From contig CM034537.1 in assembly GCA_020002185.1 (NCBI GenBank), positions 69,928,048 to 69,992,047 of the forward strand: a DNA stretch of 64,000 nucleotides, written 5' to 3'. Below the pieces are notes generated by a model, which saw only the letters and a program-made list of their open reading frames with translations, searched no databases and was not told the DNA's origin. Both the position numbers and the translations under genes were made by a program. This DNA comes from Paraescarpia echinospica. Its lineage: Eukaryota; Annelida; Polychaeta; Sabellida; Siboglinidae. Shown here piece after piece: positions 43,367-51,464 of the stretch; the first letter of the stretch is position 1; every line of letters starts with the position of its first letter.

Positions 43367-44623
43367 TCAGTAGTCGTACACGACGTTCCGGCTCTTGTCG
43401 ATTTCGAGCACCGTCTCGAACTCCCCGTACACGACGACGTTCACCGTTCGCGGCGGCGCTTGCGCGAAGTGGATCTCGGCGCGCAGGTTCCCCTTACGCA
43501 CGACGTTGAATTGTTCGCCGTCGCAGCAGTCGGACGACAGGTCGAAGCCGAAGACGGTGTAGCCGGCGCCGAAAACGGCGCGCGTCAGGTCGTTCCCCTC
43601 GTCCTCGTACGCTTTCCCCGTCGCAACGAAGACGCTCATGTAGGTTCGGATGTACCGACGATGCGCGAAGTTCGGCTGCAGCGGCTTGCTCGGTACCTGT
43701 CGTCCGTCGACGTAGAGGGCGAGGAAGTTTATGTCGTTGTGCTTCGCGTTGAACGGGTTTTTGTCGTAGGTCCCGTTGTAAGCGTCGTTGTCGACCAGGC
43801 ATATGAACACGCGTTTCGGGAGCGTGCCCAGGTAGACGTTCTCTTGCGTATGCGACATCGTGCCCTGCGGTATCGAGAACACCTTGCAGTCGACGCGACG
43901 CATTAGGTACTTGGCCGTCCCCTTCGTCAGCGCCTTGATGTGACCGGGCTGGACGGACGGGTTCACCTTGACCTTTCGCACATGCAGATAGGTCTCCAGC
44001 AGGACGATCTTGAAATCCGGATCGCCCAGGAGCGCGAAGGCGTCCTTGCTTCGCACCAGTCGGCCGTTCAGCAGGTGCCGGTTTTGCATGCACACGTCGA
44101 CGTGCAGGCTTCCCAACATGTCCACCTCGCGGCTGCCGCGTATGTAGTCGCGCCGATGCGTGTACCCGGCGTTGTCGGCCCCCGCCGTCTCCATGTGCCC
44201 GGCGGTGTCCTTGCACCAGAGGCCGGCCTCGAGCTGCGAGCGTTTGGCGTCGGACCAGAAACTGAGCAGGGTCTCGATATTGGCCCGGTTCGGGTACGTA
44301 TTGGTCGACGGCGTCACGAGCGTGCCGTTTAGCGTCACGTCGACTTGATTGAACATCGAATGCAGGACATTGTTCACCGGGGCCACGACGCCGTCCCCCT
44401 TCACCATCTTGAATCGCACGTACAGTCTAGCGGTCTCCAGGTCGATATAATCTTCTCCGGAGCCCGGGACGAGAAACTCGATAGGTCCGCCCGCGTCGAG
44501 GGCCGTCAGCGGCTGGTGGTCGATCCACTGACTGCTCTCGATGCTCGTCTGCGTCAGCGGCACGTCCAACAGGTCCAGTTTGCTCTTTAGAACTTCGCAC
44601 GACTGTCGATGCACGAACGCCAT
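43367..44623 (-). CDS. Polinton major capsid protein (double jelly roll)
   Basis: A 418-residue ORF from ATG 44623 (MAFVHRQSCEVLKSKLDLLD) to TGA 43367. The frame is open upstream to 44875, but that part overlaps the pX-like gene in another register, so I use 44623. Recognisable segments are SSQWIDHQPL, FLVPGSGEDYIDLE, NNVLHSMFNQVDVTLNG, KRVFICLVDNDAYNG and NFAHRRYIRTYM. These are typical of the Polinton capsid protein, which builds the icosahedral shell. No internal stop: this is one of the best-preserved genes of the element. It is followed after one base by the protease. Confidence 0.92.
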   Translation of the reverse strand: MAFVHRQSCEVLKSKLDLLDVPLTQTSIESSQWIDHQPLTALDAGGPIEFLVPGSGEDYIDLETARLYVRFKMVKGDGVVAPVNNVLHSMFNQVDVTLNGTLVTPSTNTYPNRANIETLLSFWSDAKRSQLEAGLWCKDTAGHMETAGADNAGYTHRRDYIRGSREVDMLGSLHVDVCMQNRHLLNGRLVRSKDAFALLGDPDFKIVLLETYLHVRKVKVNPSVQPGHIKALTKGTAKYLMRRVDCKVFSIPQGTMSHTQENVYLGTLPKRVFICLVDNDAYNGTYDKNPFNAKHNDINFLALYVDGRQVPSKPLQPNFAHRRYIRTYMSVFVATGKAYEDEGNDLTRAVFGAGYTVFGFDLSSDCCDGEQFNVVRKGNLRAEIHFAQAPPRTVNVVVYGEFETVLEIDKSRNVVYDY

Positions 44624-44996
44624 ATTACGCGGGAAATACGTCGTCGCTGCTTTTCTGTTCCGTTCGTCGCCGGCTTGCCGGGCGGCTTTATGCGTCGTCG
44701 TCGCTTTTTCGGCGGCTGCGGCGCAGGAGGCGGCGAATTCAACAGCCCGTTGAGAAAGTCGGCGTCCGCCTCCTTCGCGCGTCGCTTTACTGACTGTTTC
44801 AAATTGCCGCCGGCGACGACGTCCCGCGCCACGCGCACGCCCGTATTGAGATGGCGCTTCGAAACAGACTGCCAAAGAGATTGCCCAGGCCGTGTCCCTG
44901 CTGCACTCGGCCGCCGACGAACACCGGCAGGCCGCCGCCGACCTGTCGAGTGTAGTAGTCCTCGTACGCGTTGCGCCCGGCGGCTCTCGTCGTCAT
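44587..44996 (-). pseudogene. pX-like basic core protein, frameshifted
   Basis: ATG 44996 begins MTTRAAGRNAYEDYYTRQVG and GGLPVFVGGRVQQGHGLGNL, a conserved Polinton small protein compared with adenovirus core protein X. Around 44840-44850 the frame changes, and the C-terminal half continues in the other register (RVARDVVAGGNLKQSVKRRA, then a KKRRRRIKPPGK basic stretch) to 44587. It overlaps the capsid start by 37 bases. It begins five bases after the minor capsid stop. Confidence 0.8.
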
Positions 44997-45001
44997 CGTC
45001 G

Positions 45002-45875
45002 TCAGAACAGTTTGGACTTGCAGCGTCTGATGTGAAGCGTCGACAAGAGTTTCCCCTGCTCGAATGGTATCGGTTAACCGTTGTCGTCTCTAATATCTAT
45101 CTCGATCGAGTCGAATTGATGCCGCAGGAGCGGCACGTATTGGACGCGTTCGAAAACATTCGATACGATGCTCCCGTTCGTCTGATAGACGGGCACGGCT
45201 CGGAGGAGTGGGGCGTATACGTCGCCGACGATGCGCGGCTCCACGATGTCCGTTTACACGTACATGGTTTCGACTCCCCGATTCATGGCCACCGTGTTGT
45301 CCCCCTCGTACTCGAAGGTGTACGCGACGGGCAAGGTGTCGATGTAGACGCTCGGGTCGTCGTCGTCGTTACGTCTCGACGGCGTATCGGGGCTCACGAT
45401 TTCGCACGACGCAAAGCCTAGTATGGTCGTCAGGCCATTCCGAGGGGGGATGAAAAATTCGACGCTCGGCGAAAGATGCAGCGTCATCCGGTTAGAAACG
45501 GCGCTGTACTCCAAGCGGGCCTTGACCTTATCAGTGTTCAGTTTCATCAGGGCGGCGTTGATTGCGTGCATCAACTCGTAGGAGCTGTTGTAAAAACCGT
45601 GAGGGATGACGGCCTGCCGGTAAACCAGAGTGCCGTCCTAGGCGACGAACAGGTCCTTCTCCCCCGACTTGCAAGGCCAGAAAGAAGTACGCGTCATCCG
45701 CTCTCACGTTGTACCAGGTATGCGGGTACTGCAGCGTCACCAGGCCGCATTCCCACTGGCCCGACAGGTCGACGCGCTGCGGCAGATTCGTCGTGTAGTG
45801 CGTCAACGTGTTTTCGGGGTGCGCCTTCATAGACGCGTTGCTCGGCAGCGTCAGGTAAAAGTTAGACGACGCCAT
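45002..45875 (-). pseudogene. Penton-like minor capsid protein, disabled
   Basis: ATG 45875 starts MASSNFYLTLPSNASMKAHP with TTNLPQRVDLSGQWECGLV, the conserved N-terminus of the Polinton vertex protein. A frame change near 45670 moves the reading to the register containing GFYNSSYELMHAINAAL, FFIPPRNGLTTILGF and YVPLLRHQFDSIEIDIRDD. Stops lie at 45638-45640, 45254-45256 and 45074-45076; the family end would be at 45002. With these four lesions it is clearly a pseudogene. Confidence 0.9.
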
Positions 45876-46083
45876 CGTGTCTCATAGACGGAATCGGTAG
45901 TAGGTAGCCGAGGCAGCTACTCAGTAGCGCCGTCCACAGGTTGGAGTCGCCCTGTCCGCGCGTTAGATTGTATATACTGACGACGATAACCGTGTACAGG
46001 ACGACGATCTGGCACAGGAAGATGATCTCGGCTTTAGGGCATTCGTTGCCGCAGAGACGCCACGGAACGGTCGTCGTCGTCAT
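45862..46083 (-). CDS. Small conserved Polinton membrane protein
   Basis: From ATG 46083, 73 residues. A Cys-containing N-terminus (VPWRLCGNECPKAEI) leads into one hydrophobic helix, IIFLCQIVVLYTVIVVSIYN, and then a conserved tail WTALLSSCLGYLLPIP. Similar single-pass proteins recur in Polintons; function unknown. Its 3' end overlaps the minor capsid ATG by 14 bases. The frame is open to 46128 but without an earlier ATG. Confidence 0.75.
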   Translation of the reverse strand: MTTTTVPWRLCGNECPKAEIIFLCQIVVLYTVIVVSIYNLTRGQGDSNLWTALLSSCLGYLLPIPSMRHDGVV

Positions 46084-46128
46084 GACGGAGGAAGAGGCGT
46101 CGACGGCATCGGGCGCAACCACAGACAC

Positions 46129-46639
46129 GCATGAGTCGACGGCGGGTTATTCGACAAACACGTCTGAGTTGACGACGGAATTCTGCTGCTGCATCGGCGG
46201 CTGCTGCTGTCGTCTCGACGGTGTTCATAACGCGACTGCCGTCCGACGCTACGGCGCCCTTCCTTTATCGCGACGTGGCCGCAGAAACATCATAGAGCGC
46301 GTTCGCCGACGTTGCGGACGTCGTTGATAGCATCGGTCGCATCGACAAGGGCGGAAGAGGCGGTAGTCGTAGGTCATCGTCCGCGGTCACAACGTCCTTC
46401 CTCGCAGAAACGCCATGGAGCGCGTTCGCCGACGAGTCGTCGTCCGTCTGATACGAACGTAAGTGTAAGTAATCTGCAGACTCGAAATCCACGGTCTTCT
46501 AATAGAGCACCATCCCCTTATAAAGATCGAATAGCCGTTGCACAGCCCCGCCTCGTGCAGTCTCCAGCACCCCGAATGTCGATCCAGCTGTTAAATGAGG
46601 CCGGATAGCCGGACAATTTTACAAGCACCTCTTCATCCT
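46129..46639. other. Spacer with internal repeat and possible minus-strand TATA box
   Basis: No gene is supported. GAGCGCGTTCGCCGACG with flanking CGCAGAAAC occurs twice (about 46280-46322 and 46403-46445). CTTATAAAG at 46517-46525 reads CTTTATAAG on the minus strand and could serve the downstream capsid cluster. Confidence 0.45.
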
Positions 46640-47722
46640 TCAGAGGCGTCGACGACGCCTCTGTAGAACCGCCTCCACCCGATACAGTTTAGCCTTCGAG
46701 GCGACTACCTTTTGAAGCTCCGGTTCGTAGAAGGTGCCGTCCAGTATCGTTCCGGCGTCGTCCATCACTCGGTAAACGGGAGGGTCGGACGGATGCGATT
46801 CTACGACGGTGAAGAGCTCTTCGCTCCAGTTAGCCAAGTACCCCTTCTTGAAGCGCCCCTTCGCCTTGTTGATGCGTACGCGTTCTCTCTCTCGCAGTTT
46901 CAGCTTGCTTTTTAGACACCCGCCGACGCCGCCGTACAGCCGCTGCCGCACGCTCTCCTGATTCGCTGCGTTGACGCTCGCCGGCGTCCTACCGATGCTT
47001 CGATGGTAGGCGTTGTTGTACGACCGCACGAAGTCCTGCAACGGCTCCACGTACCTCAGCGTCTGATGCTTCGTGAAGTACCTCCACATGCGTGTCTTCA
47101 GCGTACGATTGAATCGCTCCACGACACTCGCTTTGGTCTCCTCGTTGTGCGTCACGAAATTGTGGACGCCGCGCGCCTTCAAAAGCTTCTGAAGGGGCCT
47201 GTTGAGAAACTCCGTCCCATTGTCGGTCTGCACGGCGTTCGGCGGTTGTTGCGGCGACGACAGCAGGCCCTCGAAGGCCGCAACGAGCGCCGGACCGGAT
47301 TTACTCTTCAACGGGACGCACCACGCCCGCTTCGAGAAGACGTCGATGACCGTCAATAGGAACGCTATACCGTCGTTGTGTTTTTTCAGTTTAGCCACGT
47401 CGACGAGATCGGCTTGCCACTGCTGGTTTCGACCGCCCACGATAACGCAACGTCGCTTGAAACGGCGTCTGACCGGTTTGTGAAGCGTATAGGCGTCCTG
47501 CTCCGATAGCCACCGCTCGACGATCGGCTTGGGAAATACGGTCGCCCGGTGCAACGCGTCGACGTTGTTGTTGTTGTCGCTTTCGTTGCGCACCACGAGA
47601 CCGCCGGGACACCACCGCCATGGCGACGGCTCTTGCGACGATACCGCCAAGAACAACAAGAGGGCGGCGAAAGCCGCCGCAATTACGCCGGCGACAACGA
47701 CGACTGATCTTCGAGCAGGCAT
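46640..47722 (-). CDS. Polinton integrase (retroviral type) with hydrophobic N-terminus
   Basis: A 360-residue intact ORF that inserts the element into host DNA. The DDE catalytic core is seen as QWQADLVDV (first Asp), VQTDNGTEFLN (second Asp) and KASVVERFNRTLK (Glu). It is preceded by a helical pre-domain (PKPIVERWLSEQDAYTLHKP) and followed by an SH3-like C-terminal region (VRINKAKGRFKKGYLANWSE, TFYEPELQKV). Unusually, the first 50 residues form a membrane-segment-like stretch (VVVVAGVIAAAFAALLLFLA) in place of the usual N-terminal sequence. No other Met precedes the core, so either this is the true start or the original N-terminus was replaced. Confidence 0.95.
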   Translation of the reverse strand: MPARRSVVVVAGVIAAAFAALLLFLAVSSQEPSPWRWCPGGLVVRNESDNNNNVDALHRATVFPKPIVERWLSEQDAYTLHKPVRRRFKRRCVIVGGRNQQWQADLVDVAKLKKHNDGIAFLLTVIDVFSKRAWCVPLKSKSGPALVAAFEGLLSSPQQPPNAVQTDNGTEFLNRPLQKLLKARGVHNFVTHNEETKASVVERFNRTLKTRMWRYFTKHQTLRYVEPLQDFVRSYNNAYHRSIGRTPASVNAANQESVRQRLYGGVGGCLKSKLKLRERERVRINKAKGRFKKGYLANWSEELFTVVESHPSDPPVYRVMDDAGTILDGTFYEPELQKVVASKAKLYRVEAVLQRRRRRL

Positions 47723-47732
47723 CCTATAAGCT

Positions 47733-48407
47733 TTAAAAGGTGGCCCACGGCGTGCATTCGAGAGATCGAGTGCGGGCCTTTCGCTTCTGCGCGCGCTGTA
47801 TGTACGCTCGACGCTGGGGATTGCCGACGAGCTCCATAGGGACGTTCAACCGCTTTATATGGTCCCCGAACGCTTCCCAGCCAACCGGCGCGGGCGTCTT
47901 CTTCCTCTTTCGCATGAGATCGTTCACTAGGTCTACCATGTTGCTTCCGGCGATATGCGCACCGTCGTACACGAGCTCCCCTCGTTCGTTCCAACGAATC
48001 AGCGGGTCGGCTTTTAGTCTCGCCATCAGGAGGCGGGCCTTTTGTTTCAGAATTTTCGGTACGCTCTTCACGATCTCGCTCTCCGTATCGTCCGGTGATT
48101 GGTCGGGCGGCGGCGCCGGCGATTGGTCGGGCGTCGGCGTCATCGGCGACTCGTTCTTCATTACGGACACTCGCATCGGTTGCTGCGCTCGAGACGTCTC
48201 CATGGCGTTGTAACGACTAAGCAGTTGATTGTACGCCGCTACCTTTTCTCGTTCGGATAAATCCGTACGCTCGAGAACGGCTTTCATGTCGTTGTCCAGG
48301 TTACTCATCACACGCGACGTGGTCGTGGTCGGTTGCGATAGTAACGGGAGTAGGCGCTCCACCAACCGGGGGTCCACTAACGCCATCTTCTTCGCGTGCT
48401 GCATCAA
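47733..48407 (-). CDS. Conserved Polinton protein of unknown function
   Basis: A 224-residue intact ORF. It starts MMQHAKKMALVDPRLVERLL, has MSNLDNDMKAVLERTDLSER and RYNAME, a Pro-rich linker (TPTPDQSPAPPPDQSPDD) and a C-terminal block containing WNERGELVYDGAHIAGSNMV, DLVNDLMRKRKK and NVPMELVGNP. Proteins with this plan sit next to the integrase in many Polintons; a structural or packaging role is presumed but unproven. It overlaps the next upstream gene by four bases. Confidence 0.75.
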   Translation of the reverse strand: MMQHAKKMALVDPRLVERLLPLLSQPTTTTSRVMSNLDNDMKAVLERTDLSEREKVAAYNQLLSRYNAMETSRAQQPMRVSVMKNESPMTPTPDQSPAPPPDQSPDDTESEIVKSVPKILKQKARLLMARLKADPLIRWNERGELVYDGAHIAGSNMVDLVNDLMRKRKKTPAPVGWEAFGDHIKRLNVPMELVGNPQRRAYIQRAQKRKARTRSLECTPWATF

Positions 48408-48748
48408 CCTATAACCTGTCTGAGGAGGGGCAGAAAGGTGCTCGCCAACGGTGCCAGCAGCGCCGTCAGAAATGCGCCCGATCCAGTCTGCAGGACGGCC
48501 CTCTTCCGTTTGATGGGTACTTTTTTCGACGCTAGCTTGCGCAGATTGTTCCTGTACTTTATCAGCACTTTTTTGTTGTTAGGCGACAATTTCACGTTCC
48601 CTCTCAGAATGTTATACGCGCAGTCGCACAGACTACAGAAGAGATCGGCATCCTCGTGGGCGTTTACGGCTTTTCTCAGATTCGTATTCCGATGGTATCT
48701 ACGCAACAGCTGCAGGACCCGGATGTGCCTCTTCACGCGATCGGTCAT
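48404..48748 (-). CDS. Small basic conserved Polinton protein
   Basis: From ATG 48748, 114 residues, Arg/Lys-rich. It has RVLQLLRRYHRN, a Cys pair region LFCSLCDCAYNILRG, KVLIKYRNNLRKLASKKVPI and a hydrophobic Gly/Leu-rich tail (GAFLTALLAPLASTFLPLL). The same arrangement recurs in Polintons next to the ATPase. Function unknown; the amphipathic tail hints at a capsid-internal role. An in-frame ATG at 48760 gives four more residues; I prefer 48748 by similarity. Confidence 0.7.
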   Translation of the reverse strand: MTDRVKRHIRVLQLLRRYHRNTNLRKAVNAHEDADLFCSLCDCAYNILRGNVKLSPNNKKVLIKYRNNLRKLASKKVPIKRKRAVLQTGSGAFLTALLAPLASTFLPLLRQVIG

Positions 48749-48785
48749 CCTGAAGAACAAATGACGTCAGCCGCGACGCGCTCCG

Positions 48786-48794
48786 CTTTTTATA
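48786..48794 (-). promoter_or_regulatory. TATA box for the small basic protein
   Basis: The minus strand reads TATAAAAAG, about 40 bases before ATG 48748. It overlaps the end of the ATPase gene. Confidence 0.55.
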
Positions 48795-49406
48795 CTCTCG
48801 TCGGCGCGTAGACGTACTGAATGGGATCGTCGGGGAAAATGGCCGTACGCAGGCGCATGGTTTCCGGTGTTTCCTGTTTCAGGTCCACCAGGAGGTAACC
48901 GTAGGCTGCTGACGTGGCATCTTTGAAGGCATCCACCATGTAGTTGGTTCTACCCGGATACATCTGTTTCGCCAGGTGACCTACTTGCCCCGCGTCCCGG
49001 GGACTCTTGAAGAGGACCATATACTGCGCGTTTAGGCTGATTGTGCGATTTTCTTTCCCTTTCGGAAAGAGATTCTGCAAAAGCTGTACGACGGACACGT
49101 TGCAGTGATGACTTTTTTGGTAAACAAAGTCGTGACCCTACTATCGGTCTCCGCCATAAGGTCATCGAGTACTAGAAGCGTCCTCGTTTTGGCGTCCAGA
49201 AGCTTCGGATCCGGCAAACCGTCTACAAATTCTACACCGGCTGTCGTAGAGTCGTAGGCGGTTTGCCACTGGCCGTAACACCACAGAATTTTTTCCGCCG
49301 GCGGCTGAATCATACAGGAGGCAAACTTTAGTAGGCGAGCAACGAAAGTAGTCTTACCGCACCCCGTAGGGTCGGACACTATACACGTAAAAGGATGCTT
49401 CCACAT
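48790..49406 (-). pseudogene. FtsK/HerA-type packaging ATPase, frameshifted
   Basis: This is the genome-packaging motor ATPase. ATG 49406 begins MWKHPFTCIVSDPTGCGKTT, with the P-loop variant DPTGCGKTT; Walker B is TLLVLDDLM. The frame changes at a run of six T on + (49113-49118), after which the other register gives QNLFPKGKENRTISLNAQYM, LFKSPRDAGQVGHLAKQMYP and a tail ending YVYAPTRV at 48790. A homopolymer run makes a sequencing error possible, but neighbouring genes are also broken. The stop of NADAR lies 26 bases upstream. Confidence 0.9.
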
Positions 49407-49432
49407 ATCGACGACTGGTGCGCTGACAACTT

Positions 49433-49884
49433 TTATTCGTTTCTTCCATACTCACAACGCACCTCCATCAACAATTTGCCGAGCATGTTCTGACCTTCTT
49501 TATACCCGTAGGCGCAACCCCAAAAAGCTTCTTTCGACGGCACCCACTCCACCAATTCGGCGTCCCCGGTGGCCAATAGGGCGTCTTTCAACTTTTCGAC
49601 GCCCCGAACTTACTCATCAACAGGCTCTTCATACACTCGACTCTAACGCCATCCCATTCGGCACTCGTTCTCGCTTTCTTGATCCCATAACTTCGTCGCT
49701 TCGCTATATAGGCCGACCACGCCGATTTGATGTACTCCGCGCTTACTTCGTCTTCGTTAAACATTGCTTTTCTAAATTGGTAGGCATGCTCGACGGATCT
49801 GAAACCCCGACCATAAGCAACAATTCTACACGGATAAAAATTCGACAGGCACGACATTGACCCTCCGAAACGTATAGGCTCCAT
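49433..49884 (-). pseudogene. NADAR (YbiA/DUF1768) family N-glycosidase, frameshifted
   Basis: About 150 residues from ATG 49884. The N-terminal part has LSNFYPCRIVAYG and FRSVEHAYQFRKAMF, the family's Ser/Glu-His signature. After a frame change near 49590-49605 the C-terminal part has LLATGDAELVEWVPSKEAFW and GQNMLGKLLMEVR, the conserved NADAR ending, with stop at 49433-49435. Family members cleave N-glycosidic bonds of riboflavin intermediates or ADP-ribosylated bases and are linked to NAD/ADP-ribose-based virus-host conflict. It is the outermost gene on the right, next to the terminal repeat, a usual place for accessory cargo. The family call is strong; its role here is inferred. Confidence 0.88.
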
Positions 49885-49930
49885 ATCTAGAAACGGACGC
49901 TACTGACTACATCACCTCACACGTAACCAC

Positions 49931-49937
49931 TATATAA
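49931..49937 (-). promoter_or_regulatory. TATA-like box of the NADAR gene
   Basis: The minus strand reads TTATATA about 47 bases before ATG 49884. Related segments ACCATTATATAA with CTTACGCACACGTG recur at about 50029-50053 and 50066-50093. Confidence 0.4.
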
Positions 49938-50098
49938 CCTTACGCATACGTGTCTGCTTTCTTCACTAGAAGCGCCACTGTATACTTTATTTCGTTTTCA
50001 TTCACTAGATGTCAGCACACATGCTTAACCATTATATAATCTTACGCACACGTGACTCATACATAACCATTATATATAACCTTACGCACACGTGATCT

Positions 50099-50400
50099 AC
50101 CTCACACATAGCCGTATATCTAATTGGTACTAATTGGTTGCTAATTACTATTTTTACTTATTGCTAGTGCTGCCCTCCAGTGAATGCACTACCCACTTGT
50201 TTAATTAGTCACTAGATGTCGGCACAGTCCGTGGTCCTGTCAATCACCACACCTATCAATCACCTTTTTTTTAAGTAACATTCCATTCGACTCAGCTATT
50301 CATCCCTGACAGCTAAAAAACACGAAAATCCCTTTGATCTTTTCAAAAATCCCTTTGATCTGGGGTCATGACCGGTGTCCTCGAGCAAACCATAACTACT
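50099..50400 (-). repeat. Polinton right terminal inverted repeat
   Basis: The complement of 33617-33942 with small indels. It ends in CCATAACTACT at 50400. Confidence 0.93.
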
Positions 50401-50406
50401 ATGGTG
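50401..50406. repeat. Target site duplication, right (ATGGTG)
   Basis: An exact copy of 33611-33616. Confidence 0.95.
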
Positions 50407-50797
50407 CTATTTGAAATAGGCATTTCCATTTATCTCGTAATTTTATTGTTTTATGCTTTACATACCTTCCCACAGCCTTTGCGTTTCCATATGAACGGCT
50501 TCAGGAAGTCGATATTTGACAGGATCCATTCCTGTCTTTTGGTTGTACGTGCCTTTGCACTTCGACATTTGGGGGCCTTAATTTATATGACAGGAATATT
50601 GTCAACCCGTGTTGTTTTGGCCAACACAATCGGAGAATCTAGTTGCGTCTTAATTAACGCGTAAACTTGCGACTAGCAGTTGAGTTGGTTTACTGGGGCG
50701 CGAGTAATGAGAGAGGCCATTTCGATACGTACCAGGGGGAGCAAGAGCATTCATGGAGACCTTCTAAGATGACGCCTGTGTCAGGTATCTGTTTGTT

Positions 50798-50800
<3 letters not shown>

Positions 50801-50892
<92 letters not shown>
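50801..50892. repeat. (GT)n microsatellite
   Basis: About 90 bp of nearly pure GT, then interrupted GT-rich sequence to 50922. Confidence 0.97.
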
Positions 50893-50893
<1 letters not shown>

Positions 50894-51086
50894 TGTGGGT
50901 GTGTGTGGGTGTGGGTGTGTGTCTGCCTCTCACTACTGTCCCGTACACTAACGACGCATTGTTCTCCCGATTCATTTTTTGAATCGGATACCACGCCCTT
51001 AATTTGTATCGTAACGAGTTGCCCAACTAGGAATCGTAGTTGCGTTCTGATAGGCACACACCAGCCGACTAACGCCGACTTGGGTT

Positions 51087-51147
51087 GATAGTCGGCGCAA
51101 AAAGCAGTCGGCGCAAAACGCCAATTAGTTCCGCCGACTATCGCCGA
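51087..51147. repeat. Inverted repeat with GTCGGCG subrepeats
   Basis: GATAGTCGGCG is complementary to CGCCGACTATC about 35 bases downstream. Extra copies of GTCGGCG or its complement lie on both sides (51061-51230). It may be a DNA transposon end; none was identified. Confidence 0.5.
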
Positions 51148-51275
51148 CTCCTGCCCGCACACACCAGCCAGCACAAACCAACCGACTCGCGCTGACCGTC
51201 GACGCTCGGCGTGATACTTGTGGAAAACAAATCCACTATAAATACGCGTGTTTACCCCTTTGGTGGTTAGTCAAG

Positions 51276-51464
51276 ATGTTTGTAAAAAGTAGACCAAAAT
51301 GGCTATCAGAAAAACGAAACCTGTTACATAGTAAGTCGGAGCTTCGCCGTCAGCCTTCACTACGATATGGCTTGAGCATTTACTTTGATTTAGCATATCC
51401 TCCAGCAAAGAAACGCATAGCGTCGAACTATGATTTATATCAGTACGCAGAACGTTATATTTAG
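51276..51464 (+). CDS. Orphan 62-residue ORF with TATA box
   Basis: ATG 51276 starts MFVKSRPKWLSEKRNLLHSK and ends YDLYQYAERYI. CTATAAATA lies about 40 bases upstream (51236-51244). Basic and aromatic residues are frequent and no domain was recognised. It could be a first exon or a transposon remnant. Confidence 0.3.
   Translation: MFVKSRPKWLSEKRNLLHSKSELRRQPSLRYGLSIYFDLAYPPAKKRIASNYDLYQYAERYI

Larger units (their letters stand above)
33617..50400. mobile_element. Complete Polinton/Maverick element
   Basis: The ends read AGTAGTTATGG... and ...CCATAACTACT, in inverted orientation and flanked by the 6-bp duplication, which fixes the element at 16,784 bp. It encodes the defining Polinton set: protein-primed DNA polymerase B, retroviral-type integrase, adenovirus-like protease, packaging ATPase and double-jelly-roll capsid genes. 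Coding parts are GC-rich and sharply different from the AT-rich host flanks. Left genes are on +, right genes on -. Multiple disabling mutations show that it is an old, inactive copy. Confidence 0.97.

Noticed and set aside
50667..51174. Open frames across the (GT)n tract
   Set aside because: Poly-Cys-Val and poly-Thr-His are simple-repeat translations.
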